From DASVTR01 sp033855775 (GTDB lineage Bacteria > Acidobacteriota > Blastocatellia > Pyrinomonadales > Pyrinomonadaceae): a stretch of DNA of 64,000 nucleotides. Each line of letters opens with the position of its first letter. Position 1 is the stretch's first letter. The notes below the pieces were generated by a model, which worked only from the letters and a program-made list of their open reading frames with translations, did no database searches and had not been told where the DNA came from. The position numbers were made by a program, and so were the translations under genes. Below are positions 51,946 to 59,583 of the stretch, one piece after another. The stretch covers positions 40,229 to 104,228 of the forward strand of contig JAWVFT010000140.1 of NCBI GenBank assembly GCA_033855775.1. The letters are read 5' to 3'.

Positions 51946-54801
51946 ATGAAGCGCGGGAGCGCCGGATTGAAGAGAGATGAAAGCGTGGCGACGAAGAGTA
52001 GCGAGCTTTGTCGCCGCGTCTTTGTGTCTGCGGGCCTGCGCTTGGCGCTCGCGCTGCTTTTGAGTTCATCGTTTCTCTGCGCTCAAACTTCCACGCCTCA
52101 ACCTGCGCGTCCCGCCAGTCCTTCAACTTCCAGTCCGGCAATCTCTTCGCGCGTCGCGGAATATCTTTGGTATGAAGCGGAGAACATGCAGGGCTTTGCG
52201 ACGAACGAGCGACACGAACCTGTGCAGAATCCTTCGTGGATGAATCTGCCGAAGGCGAAGGCGCAGGGTTGGGGAATGAACGGGCCGGGCGTTTCCGCCG
52301 AGTGGACGCAGGGCGGCGAGAGCGAGTGGAATTCGGCGGCAGCGAGCGCGGACGAAACGCGCGCAGTGATTTATCAGGACATCGAAATCCCGCGCTCCGG
52401 GCTGTACAAAATCTGGGTGCGCTATGCCGACTGGGCCGCGAAGACAGAGAGTTTTACTGTTCGTATCACTCAGGGCGCGCGCGAGGTGTTGCGGCAAGAG
52501 TTTGGCGCGCATGACCGCGTTGACCCGCACGACGAGGTAAGCCTTTACTGGGGCTGGTCCTTCACCTGGGACAACACCTTCGCCTCGCTTCGTAAAGGCA
52601 CGGTGCGCGTCTCGATTGAGATTGAAAAGGCAGCCGAAGCGCGGCGTCACGTTGATTGCGTGCTCTTGACGACTAACCTTGCTTACGTGCCTGTGGACAG
52701 AGAGAAGCCGGAGTTTGCGGGCGGGCGCAGCTTGCGCGAGTGGGCCGCGAAGCGCACGCCGCTCGCGCCGCTCATCGAGGAGCCGAAGGCTTGGAACGCT
52801 CCCCCGGCGTGGCGTCCGCCGAAGCTGGTGGGGCGCGCGTTTTTGATGCCGTGGAACATAGCGAAGGAGTTCTGGACGCTCTACGACAAGTCGGACGAAG
52901 AGCGACCGCTCTATCCTTTCAACGCCGAGCCGGTCGAAGAGTTTGTGGCGAAGTACAAGGGAGCGCGCGAGGTTCCCATCTTCGATTCCAAGCTCGTCGT
53001 GCCGGTCATCTACATCAACGACCTGCCGCAGAGCTTGCGCGAGGGCAGCGCGTTTTTGCGTTACCTGCGCGAGACGCGCGCGCCCTTCGCCGTGTTGATT
53101 AACTACGGCTCGGCGCAGATGACGGAGGATGAAGGACGCGCTGTTTGGAAGTTGTTGACGGGAGAATTGCGCGAGCAGTTTCTAGGTTGGATTTCGGGCG
53201 AAAGCATCGGCCACGTGTGGACGGACGCGGCGACCGACTTGAAGTTAAAACCTGAGATGTCGCGCGGCGAGTTGTTGGACTTGCACAAGGCTTTCTACAC
53301 GCGCGCTCTCGAAAAAAAGTGGCGCAGCCTGTTTCATGCGGAGACGGGCGCGATGTGGGACAAGTTGATTCCGGCGCAGTCAACTTCGAGCACGTCGTTT
53401 GCGCACGCGCTCGGCGCCTGGGGCGTGCGCGTCATCGGCATCGAGACTGCCGCCGTGCAGCCCGCGACCGGAATGCGTCTGGCCTTCACGCGCGGCGCGG
53501 CCCGTCAATACGGCTCGGCTCTGCTCTACTATCACGCGCCCAACTTCGGCGACACCGCCACCACTTTCACCAAGCAACAGAACTTCGCCGGGCCGGACAA
53601 CTTTTTCCACTCGCGCTATGGCGCGACGATGGGGCCGTCGCTCTCTTGGTATCGCAAGAGCTACTATCTTTATTACATGGCGGGCGCGTCCGCCATCTAT
53701 CTTGAGCAGGGCTTCGACCAGTTCTTCAAGCCGGGGCCGGGCGAGCATCCCTTTCAACTTAACCCCTTGGGCCGCATCACGGACGAGTTCATGCGCTTTG
53801 CCGAACGACACGCGGAACGTGGAACGCCCTACACGCCCGTCGCTTTCCTGCTCGACCCCGCGCACGGCTTCGACATGACCGATTACCCGCAATGGCCTTT
53901 CGGCGTCTCGCAGATTAACAAGAGCGACCGCGCGCTGCGCGAGTTGTTCGGCGCGGTTTACTATCCGCTGCCCGTTGTCGAAGGCGAACCGGCGAGCGGC
54001 GATAGGCAGTCGTTCGTCAATGGAATCTTCGGCGACATCTTCGACGTGCTCGTCGCCGCGGACGCGAAGAAGGATGCGATTGACGATTATCGAGCGGTGG
54101 TCGCAGGCGGGCGCATCGAGTGGACGAACGAGTGGGCGCAGAAGCTCGCGGAGTATGCGCGCGGGGGCGGCGTCGTCGTGCTCAACGCGGCGCAGGCGAA
54201 GGGACTGCCCGCGGAACTGCTCGGCGTGCGCCCGCTCGGAGGAAGCGACGAAGCAGACGGCGCGCGTTGTCTGATGACGCCCGCCGACAACGTTGATTTG
54301 AGCGGGCAGATGTTTCGTTATGAAAAGATTGAAGCGCACGCGGGCGCGCGTGTGTTGATGGAAACAACGTCGGGCGCGCCGCTCGTCACGATGAACACAA
54401 TCGGTCGGGGCCGCATCATCTACTGCGCTCTGCCGGACTTCCTTGGACTTGATGAAAGGATAGCTCCGTTCGCAGCGCACTTGCTGGCGCATCTCTGTGC
54501 GGACGCGACGCCCGTTCGCGTCAGCGGCGATGTGGAGTATCTGGTCAATCGTCAGGCGAACGGTTGGATCGTCACGCTCTTTAACAATCGCGGCGTGTCG
54601 AAGCCGCAGCAGGGAATGGCGCAGGTGGATCGCTCGGCCTCTGTCCATGTGACGCTCGCCCTGCGCGGCAAGGGCATCAAGCAGGCGCGCGAGTGGACGA
54701 TGGAGCGCGCGTTGGAAGTCTCGAACAATCAGGGGCAGGACGGCGTACAACTCGACATCGCTCCCGGCGGCGTCAGCATCGTCGAACTGAATGAACGCTG
54801 A
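51946..54801 (+). CDS. Large secreted protein with glycoside-hydrolase-like architecture, unassigned
   Basis: The 951-residue protein has a polar N-terminus with a signal-like stretch (LRLALALLLSSSFLCAQ, about 33-49). A beta-sandwich at about 70-235 resembles a carbohydrate-binding module (IYQDIEIPRSGLYKIWVRYA). A central region at about 275-650 could be a TIM barrel (VPVIYINDLPQ, FLGWISGESIGHVWTD, LFHAETGAMWDKL, LSWYRKSYYLYYMAGASAIY). A Rossmann-like domain lies at about 690-835 (DDYRAVVAGGRIEW) and a beta-rich end follows. This order recalls GH42-like beta-galactosidases, but I do not recognise a defined family. Its ATG is one base past the preceding stop. A GTG at about 51985 with GAAGAGAG upstream is an alternative. 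Confidence 0.72.
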   Translation: MKRGSAGLKRDESVATKSSELCRRVFVSAGLRLALALLLSSSFLCAQTSTPQPARPASPSTSSPAISSRVAEYLWYEAENMQGFATNERHEPVQNPSWMNLPKAKAQGWGMNGPGVSAEWTQGGESEWNSAAASADETRAVIYQDIEIPRSGLYKIWVRYADWAAKTESFTVRITQGAREVLRQEFGAHDRVDPHDEVSLYWGWSFTWDNTFASLRKGTVRVSIEIEKAAEARRHVDCVLLTTNLAYVPVDREKPEFAGGRSLREWAAKRTPLAPLIEEPKAWNAPPAWRPPKLVGRAFLMPWNIAKEFWTLYDKSDEERPLYPFNAEPVEEFVAKYKGAREVPIFDSKLVVPVIYINDLPQSLREGSAFLRYLRETRAPFAVLINYGSAQMTEDEGRAVWKLLTGELREQFLGWISGESIGHVWTDAATDLKLKPEMSRGELLDLHKAFYTRALEKKWRSLFHAETGAMWDKLIPAQSTSSTSFAHALGAWGVRVIGIETAAVQPATGMRLAFTRGAARQYGSALLYYHAPNFGDTATTFTKQQNFAGPDNFFHSRYGATMGPSLSWYRKSYYLYYMAGASAIYLEQGFDQFFKPGPGEHPFQLNPLGRITDEFMRFAERHAERGTPYTPVAFLLDPAHGFDMTDYPQWPFGVSQINKSDRALRELFGAVYYPLPVVEGEPASGDRQSFVNGIFGDIFDVLVAADAKKDAIDDYRAVVAGGRIEWTNEWAQKLAEYARGGGVVVLNAAQAKGLPAELLGVRPLGGSDEADGARCLMTPADNVDLSGQMFRYEKIEAHAGARVLMETTSGAPLVTMNTIGRGRIIYCALPDFLGLDERIAPFAAHLLAHLCADATPVRVSGDVEYLVNRQANGWIVTLFNNRGVSKPQQGMAQVDRSASVHVTLALRGKGIKQAREWTMERALEVSNNQGQDGVQLDIAPGGVSIVELNER

Positions 54802-54935
54802 AGGGGCTTTGCTTTTACCCTTTAACATCCACTTGTGATATTCTCCCGCGCTTGTAAAGCAGTCTCGATGATGGTCGAGCCTTGCGGGCGAAGCTTCAAA
54901 AAAAATAACTGAAGGGCAGCCGGAAAGGAGCGCTG

Positions 54936-55211
54936 ATGTCAGAGATTGGAATCGGAATATTGTTCGCCTTCTGGTTTGTGATGGCTTATCTGCTTGTCGC
55001 AAAATTGGTCGGGCCGCGCATGCAGCGCATCGCCGTCTGGCGTCATTGGATGCAGCCCTCCTTCGATGCCGCGCAACTCGCGGGCGGCAAAAGACCGCAA
55101 CTCTTTTTAACGACCGAAGCCCTGAGCCAGCATCACTCGCGCGCGGGCGCGCAGCAGCCAAGAGCAGGCGAGTCGCGTCCGGCCACGGACAAAGACCGGC
55201 GCGGGCAGTAG
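54936..55211 (+). CDS. Small membrane-anchored protein, unknown
   Basis: The 91-residue product has one N-terminal transmembrane helix (IGIGILFAFWFVMAYLLVAK, residues 4-23) and a basic, polar cytosolic tail. GAAAGGAG lies eight bases before the ATG, which supports expression. No family is recognised. The acylphosphatase gene begins 51 bases downstream on the same strand. Confidence 0.6.
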   Translation: MSEIGIGILFAFWFVMAYLLVAKLVGPRMQRIAVWRHWMQPSFDAAQLAGGKRPQLFLTTEALSQHHSRAGAQQPRAGESRPATDKDRRGQ

Positions 55212-55262
55212 TAGTCGTAGTAAAATTTCCGGGCCATTGGAGTCGAGCGAGGGGCGGCCAAG

Positions 55263-55538
55263 ATGAGCGTAGCGCGAAAATTTATCATCAGCGGAGAAGT
55301 GCAGGGCGTCGGCTATCGCTACTTCGCGCAGCGCGCAGCAGCGCGTCATCAAGTCGTCGGGTACGTGCGCAATCTGCCGGACGGTCGCGTCGAAGCAGTG
55401 GCCGAAGGCTTGAGCGCGAGCGTCGAAGCCTTTCATCATGACCTTGCGACCGGCCCCGCGTGGGCTGCCGTCGCCAACGTCGAAGAAATCAACATCGAGC
55501 CGAAGGGCGTTTACTCATCTTTTCTGATAGAAAGATAA
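55263..55538 (+). CDS. acyP: Acylphosphatase
   Basis: This small enzyme hydrolyses acyl-phosphates such as acetyl-phosphate and carbamoyl-phosphate. At 91 residues it matches the family length and carries the phosphate-binding loop SGEVQGVGYRYFAQ with the catalytic Arg, and GYVRNLPDGRVEAVAEG with the catalytic Asn. A purine-rich site (GGGGCGG) lies upstream of the ATG. Confidence 0.96.
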   Translation: MSVARKFIISGEVQGVGYRYFAQRAAARHQVVGYVRNLPDGRVEAVAEGLSASVEAFHHDLATGPAWAAVANVEEINIEPKGVYSSFLIER

Positions 55539-55614
55539 AGCATGGCTGTTAGCTGCCTTGAGGTCAGCCGTTAGCTTCTGACCCGAAGGCATCCGGCGCC
55601 CATCATCCACGAAT

Positions 55615-56136
55615 ATGAATGACCTCAAAGCCTTAATCCGCGAAGTGCCGGACTTTCCAAAGCCCGGCATCAATTTTTACGACATCACGACGCTGCTCAA
55701 AAGCCCGCAGGGCTTGCGGCAGACCGTGGACGCGCTCGCCGCGCAGTTTAGCGGCGCAGAGGTTGACACCGTTATCGGCATCGAAGCGCGCGGCTTTATC
55801 TTTGCGCCCGCGCTGGCCTACCACATGAACGCGGGCTTCGTGCCTGTGCGCAAGCCGCGCAAGCTTCCGGCGGAATGCGCCTCCATCTCTTACGACCTTG
55901 AGTATGGACAGGACACGCTGGAAATTCACCGCGACGCAGTGGGCCAGGGCCATCGCGTGCTCATCGCAGACGACCTGCTGGCGACGGGCGGAACAGCCAA
56001 AGCAGTCGTCAATCTGGTGGAAGAGTTGGGCGGCGAGGTGGTCGGTTTGGTCTTCGTCGTCGAACTGGAATTTCTGCCGGGGCGCGAGCGTCTCGCGGGC
56101 TACGACGTGCGCTCGCTGCTCAAGTATCAATCGTAG
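55615..56136 (+). CDS. apt: Adenine phosphoribosyltransferase
   Basis: Apt salvages adenine to AMP with PRPP. The 173-residue protein has the family start IREVPDFPKPGINFYDIT, GIEARGFIFAPALAY, the flexible-loop region VRKPRKLPAE, and the PRPP-binding motif RVLIADDLLATGGTAKAVV near residue 118. Length and order are typical. No obvious Shine-Dalgarno precedes the ATG. tRNA-Arg(CCU) lies 49 bases downstream. Confidence 0.97.
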   Translation: MNDLKALIREVPDFPKPGINFYDITTLLKSPQGLRQTVDALAAQFSGAEVDTVIGIEARGFIFAPALAYHMNAGFVPVRKPRKLPAECASISYDLEYGQDTLEIHRDAVGQGHRVLIADDLLATGGTAKAVVNLVEELGGEVVGLVFVVELEFLPGRERLAGYDVRSLLKYQS

Positions 56137-56185
56137 AGCGATGCTGGACTGCGCACACGTCATCTGCTAACTTGATGATTCATGT

Positions 56186-56258
56186 GCTCCCGTAGCTCAG
56201 TGGATAGAGCACCTGCCTCCTAAGCAGGGGGCCGCAGGTTCAAGTCCTGCCGGGGGCA
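56186..56258 (+). tRNA. tRNA-Arg (anticodon CCU), no encoded CCA, probable hybrid gene
   Basis: The cloverleaf is complete. Acceptor GCTCCCG pairs with CGGGGGC (one U-G pair). The D-arm is GCTC...GAGC, the anticodon stem CCTGC/GCAGG with loop CTCCTAA (56217-56223), and the T-arm GCAGG-TTCAAGT-CCTGC. Discriminator A is at 56258. CCA is absent; TTAAAA follows. The 3' half from TAA at 56221 may have been supplied by the element downstream. Confidence 0.95.
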
Positions 56259-56275
56259 TTAAAATTAGCAGCTTG

Positions 56276-56319
56276 GGAACGCTAAGTCGCCTTTAGTTAG
56301 TTTGACTCTCAAGCGTTCC
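56276..56319 (+). terminator. Hairpin downstream of tRNA-Arg(CCU)
   Basis: GGAACGCT (56276-56283) pairs with AGCGTTCC (56312-56319), 8 bp around a 28-base loop, followed by TTAACTC. It could terminate or process the tRNA transcript. It lies inside the AT-rich insert. Confidence 0.4.
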
Positions 56320-56378
56320 TTAACTCACTTATAAATTCACTCTAAAGTGACACTGATACTATTCTATGTGAACACACC

Positions 56379-56837
56379 ATGTCTAAAATTGAGGTCGGCA
56401 ATTTAAGTGAATCCATAGTAATGGCAGCCTACATTAAAGCTGGCTTCTCTGTGTCAGCGCCATTTGGCAATGGTTGTGCCTATGATCTTGTTATAGATAC
56501 TGGAACAAGGCTATACAAAGTGCAGGTTAAGACGGGATGGAAGCGCAAGGGATGTCTTGCATATAAAGGTCGGCGTAGGATTAAAGATTCATCGCACGAT
56601 GGCATGCGCAGTTATCGAGCAGATGAGGTGGATTTCTTTGTAATATATTTTCCTCCAGCAGATGCGATTTATGTTATGCCATCGAAAGTGGCAACTGGAG
56701 ATAGATTTCTCAGGCTTGACCCAGTTCTCAATGGACAACACAAATTGATTCGATGGGCCGCAGATTACACTTGGGAGGAACATGTTGAAACACTACGTGA
56801 ATCGGAATTTGCTCCCTTTATGCAAATATCAAAATAA
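56379..56837 (+). CDS. PD-(D/E)XK endonuclease, group-I-intron-associated homing-endonuclease type
   Basis: The 152-residue protein resembles the group I intron-associated PD-(D/E)XK family that includes I-Ssp6803I. Visible core elements are an early Glu (GNLSESIVMAAYIKAGF), the metal-binding Asp in AYDLVID (near 36) and the Q/E-x-K strand KVQVKTG (Lys near 50). The basic segment WKRKG follows. Base composition is unlike the neighbours: 24 of 60 bases at 56641-56700 are G or C, against 36 of 60 at 55741-55800. The stop codon TAA at 56835-56837 is at the same time the start of a tRNA 3' half. It is probably a free-standing homing enzyme of foreign origin. Confidence 0.85.
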   Translation: MSKIEVGNLSESIVMAAYIKAGFSVSAPFGNGCAYDLVIDTGTRLYKVQVKTGWKRKGCLAYKGRRRIKDSSHDGMRSYRADEVDFFVIYFPPADAIYVMPSKVATGDRFLRLDPVLNGQHKLIRWAADYTWEEHVETLRESEFAPFMQISK

Positions 56838-56875
56838 GCGGAAGGTCGCGCATTAGAGTCGCGCCGGGAGCACCA
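56835..56875 (+). pseudogene. Displaced 3' half of a tRNA-Arg(CCU)-like gene, with CCA
   Basis: The 41 bases parse as loop TAA, stem strand GCGGA, variable AGGTC, T-arm GCGCA-TTAGAGT-CGCGC, acceptor strand CGGGAGC, discriminator A and CCA. The segment lengths equal those of the intact tRNA 3' half (56221-56258), and 26 of 38 positions are identical. The acceptor strand is a perfect complement of the intact tRNA's GCTCCCG. A T-loop change (C56 to A) and an anticodon-stem mismatch suggest decay. Confidence 0.75.
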
Positions 56876-56962
56876 TTAAAGTCGTGTGGTCGTTGGCCCT
56901 CTCATTGTGAAAGCAAACTCAAACGCGTTTCCGACTTCCGCTCAGTTGGTTGTGATAAGCAG

Positions 56963-57355
56963 ATGATCGCCTGTAGCAATTGTGGCCGGATGAGTGATGA
57001 TGCGGCGCGTGTTTGCCGCTATTGCGGGAGCGGTTTGCAGGCGGGTTGGGGAACGCCGCCGCCACCGCAGCGCGGCTACGCGACGCCGCAACCGCCGCCG
57101 CCTTACTCATGGGCCAACAGCAACCCGCCTGCGCCGTTGCCCGTTCCCGTGCCGCCGCCGTACCAGCCGCCGCAGCCCGGCTACAGATGCCCGCGTTGCG
57201 GGACGACCTACCTTCCAATCGTCGAATCCAAAATTTCGCAGGACGGTTGGGTGGTCTTCATTCTCCTGCTCTTCTTCTGTTTCCCGCTCTTCTGGATTGG
57301 CCTGATGATGAAGCAGGAGACACGCATCTGCCCGATGTGCCGCTCAACTTTATAA
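56963..57355 (+). CDS. Double zinc-ribbon protein with proline-rich linker and membrane segment
   Basis: The 130-residue protein starts with a four-Cys zinc ribbon (CSNCGRMSDDAARVCRYCGSG) and continues with a Pro/Gln/Tyr-rich linker (PPPPQRGYATPQPPPPYSW). A second four-Cys ribbon (CPRCGTTY...CPMCRSTL) is split by one hydrophobic segment (WVVFILLLFFCFPLFWIGLM). The second ribbon therefore has its halves on either side of a membrane hairpin, or the segment is a re-entrant loop. Layout relates it to the proteins at 26246 and 60589, though the sequences differ. Function unknown. Confidence 0.72.
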   Translation: MIACSNCGRMSDDAARVCRYCGSGLQAGWGTPPPPQRGYATPQPPPPYSWANSNPPAPLPVPVPPPYQPPQPGYRCPRCGTTYLPIVESKISQDGWVVFILLLFFCFPLFWIGLMMKQETRICPMCRSTL

Positions 57356-57360
57356 ACAAC

Positions 57361-57441
57361 AGTCTAAAGTCCAATGTCCAAAGTCCAAGGTCAAGAGCTT
57401 AGCCTTCTGACCTTGGGCTTTGGACTTTAGACCTTGGACTT
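57361..57441 (+). repeat. GTCCAAAG hairpin repeat, copy 3
   Basis: Left words AGTCTAAAGTCCAATGTCCA and AAGTCCAAGGTC (57361-57392) face right words GACCTTGGGCTTTGGACTTT and AGACCTTGGACTT (57409-57441). The CCAAGGTC/GACCTTGG pair and one mismatch give an imperfect hairpin. It lies between convergent genes (zinc-ribbon and TPR). Confidence 0.85.
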
Positions 57442-57446
57442 GGTTT

Positions 57447-59252
57447 TTAAGCCATGTTGCGGGGCGTCTTTTGATTGATAATCAGGTAGAGCTTTTTGGC
57501 TAACTCCGGGTTGATTTTTTGGAGTTGGTTGTATTGCTCCATCGCGCCCTTCTTGTCGCCGTTTTGCAGGTAAGCGTAGCCCAGATTGAAGTAGGCTCCG
57601 GCGTAGTCCGGCTTGAGGCGAATCGCTTCCTTGTGCGCGGCGATGGCTTCGTTCCAACGGCGCAGGCCGCCGTAAGAGTAGCCCAGATTGTTGTGGGCCT
57701 CGGCCCAGTTGGGGCGCAGGCGGATGGCTTGCTGAAACGCTCCGACCGCTTCGCTGATTTTGCCCAAACGGCTGAAGGTGATGCCGGAGTTGAACTGCGC
57801 CGGGGCGAAGTCGGGCGCGAGACGGACGGCCTGTTGAAGCGATGCGTTGGCCTCTTCAAAGCGGCCCAGATTGTTATAAGCCCAACCGAGATTGGAGAGA
57901 GCTTCGGTGTCGTCCGGCTTGAGCTTGAGGGCTTGCTTGAAGGCGTCTGCGGCTTCGTTCCAGCGGCGCAATTTGCCGAGGGCCGCGCCGAGGTTGTTGT
58001 AATACTCTGCGTCGTCCTGCTTCAGTCGAATCGCCTGACGATAAGCTTCGACGGCTTCCGGGTAGCGTTCCAGCTTGTTGAGCGAGAAGCCCATATAACC
58101 GTAGGCTTCCGCGTCCGTCTGATTGAAGAAGACGGCCTGACGATAAGCCTGCACGGCTTCCGCGTAGTTGTTCATGCGACGATAGGCGTCGCCGATGTCG
58201 CTATAGACTTCGGGATATTTCGGATTGAGGCGAACGACCTCTTTGTAGGCCGCGATGGCGTCCGCGAAGCGATTTGAATTGTAGAGCGCCGCGCCCAGAT
58301 TATAGAAGGCTTCCGTGTAGTTGGGCTTGAGGCGGACGGCTTGTTTGTATTCATCAATCGCTTCCGCGTAGCGGTCAAGGCTGTCGTAAGCGTCGCCGAG
58401 ATTGAAGTGTGCTTCGGCGAAGTCGGGGCGCAGCGTGGTCAACTGTTTGAAGGCGCGCAACGCTTCGTCATATTGTTTGAGACGCGCGTGAGATTGGCCT
58501 AGATAGTTATAAGCTTCGGCATCCTTAGGGTCGTAGCGCAGGGCTTGCTTGAAGGATTCGACGGCTTCGGCCAGACGATTCAACTCGAAATAGATTGTGC
58601 CTAGATTGTAATGCGCAGAGGACGCGGCGGGGTTGAGGCTGATGGTGCGCCTGTAGGCTTCGACGGCCTCTTCCTTGCGGTCCAGGTTGAGATAGGAATC
58701 GGCGAGGCCGTTGTAAGGCTCGGCCCAGTTGGGCTTGAGACGAATGGCCTGCTGGTAGGCTTCGACGGCCTGCTGATAGTGGCGCAGGTTAAACTGCGCA
58801 TCGCCCAGATTGGTGTAAGCCTCCGCGTAGTTGGGCTTGAGGCGCACGGCCTGCTGGTAAGACTCGACGGCCTTTTCGTAGTCGCCGTCGTTGGCATATT
58901 CGTCGCCCTGCGTGTTATAGCCGGCGGCGTCAACGGTCGGGCGCGGCGGTCTGACGGGGCGCGGCGTCGGCGTCACGGGAGCCGTGCGCGGGCGTCTTTT
59001 TTCGACGGTGATGCGCGCGATTTGCGTGTTGGGCTGCGGCGTGCGCTTCGGCAGCGTGGGCTTTTCGACGCGCTTGTTGTGGCGTTTCTTCTCCGACGGA
59101 TTCTTGAGGACGCCGACCGCGCCGCCTTCTATATCTCTGGTCGGGTCGGCGGCTCCGATAATGTCCTGCGCCAGCGCAGGCGTTGCGCCGCGCAGCAATA
59201 GAACCAGAATCAAAAAAGCTGCGCTCCAACGAAACTGTCGTCTTGTCGTCAT
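57447..59252 (-). CDS. Secreted tetratricopeptide-repeat protein (14 TPRs)
   Basis: The 601-residue protein starts at the ATG at 59252 with CGGAG upstream; a TTG 21 bases earlier lacks this. A signal peptide (WSAAFLILVLLLRGATPALA) and a Lys/Arg/Pro-rich linker (about 50-110) precede 14 consecutive 34-residue TPRs, each of the A-x-Y-x-NLG-x-A...A-x-AYKQAVRLKP pattern, almost to the C-terminus. TPR arrays bind partner proteins. Being exported, this one probably scaffolds a periplasmic or outer-membrane complex. No enzymatic domain is present. The repeats are similar but not identical at DNA level. Confidence 0.92.
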   Translation of the reverse strand: MTTRRQFRWSAAFLILVLLLRGATPALAQDIIGAADPTRDIEGGAVGVLKNPSEKKRHNKRVEKPTLPKRTPQPNTQIARITVEKRRPRTAPVTPTPRPVRPPRPTVDAAGYNTQGDEYANDGDYEKAVESYQQAVRLKPNYAEAYTNLGDAQFNLRHYQQAVEAYQQAIRLKPNWAEPYNGLADSYLNLDRKEEAVEAYRRTISLNPAASSAHYNLGTIYFELNRLAEAVESFKQALRYDPKDAEAYNYLGQSHARLKQYDEALRAFKQLTTLRPDFAEAHFNLGDAYDSLDRYAEAIDEYKQAVRLKPNYTEAFYNLGAALYNSNRFADAIAAYKEVVRLNPKYPEVYSDIGDAYRRMNNYAEAVQAYRQAVFFNQTDAEAYGYMGFSLNKLERYPEAVEAYRQAIRLKQDDAEYYNNLGAALGKLRRWNEAADAFKQALKLKPDDTEALSNLGWAYNNLGRFEEANASLQQAVRLAPDFAPAQFNSGITFSRLGKISEAVGAFQQAIRLRPNWAEAHNNLGYSYGGLRRWNEAIAAHKEAIRLKPDYAGAYFNLGYAYLQNGDKKGAMEQYNQLQKINPELAKKLYLIINQKTPRNMA

Positions 59253-59583
59253 CTGTGAACTCCGTTGTCTCAACTGCCCGTCAACTGACTCAGATTGCGC
59301 GCCCTAGTCGAGGGTTGCCGCTTCCGCCGGAGGGACGAAGCCGGAAGGCGCATTTGCTCTCATCGAAGTGGCCGCCCGCGTTCGTTGATCCTCGCTTTTG
59401 AGCGCTCCGGCAAGTATCTCAGAATCGCGCGGATGTGGAAAGATGCTGCGCGCAGGGATTGACTCAGGCATGGATTTGCCTTAGAAGAAAGTAAACTTAT
59501 GCCTGTTTGCGGCAAGCGCTCAGGATCGCAGCCGTCACGTTGGATGAAGTATAGACCGCGCGCAGCCGGACAGGAGAGATTAG
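59253..59583. other. 331-base divergent intergenic region
   Basis: It separates the TPR gene (minus) from the ARPP-1 gene (plus). No family-like ORF is present. A TTGACT at 59459-59464 has no good -10. The ARPP-1 ribosome-binding site AGGAGAG lies at its end. Confidence 0.35.

Noticed and set aside
53380..55161. 593-residue open frame on the minus strand opposite the glycosidase-like gene
   Set aside because: It is antisense to a protein with a signal peptide and domain-like structure, runs through three genes' worth of sequence, is rich in Arg/His/Ala as expected for antisense high-GC frames, and has no recognisable motif.
56259..56834. Group I intron interrupting tRNA-Arg(CCU)
   Set aside because: The tRNA upstream is already complete and needs no splicing, and the ~120 bases before the ORF are too short for a group I core and show no P/Q/R/S elements by eye.
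56186..56875. Conventional integrase-mediated genomic island at the tRNA
   Set aside because: No integrase gene is present and the insert is only about 600 bp; the repeat starts at the anticodon loop with considerable divergence. A remnant of an island cannot be excluded, but an endonuclease-driven insertion fits better.
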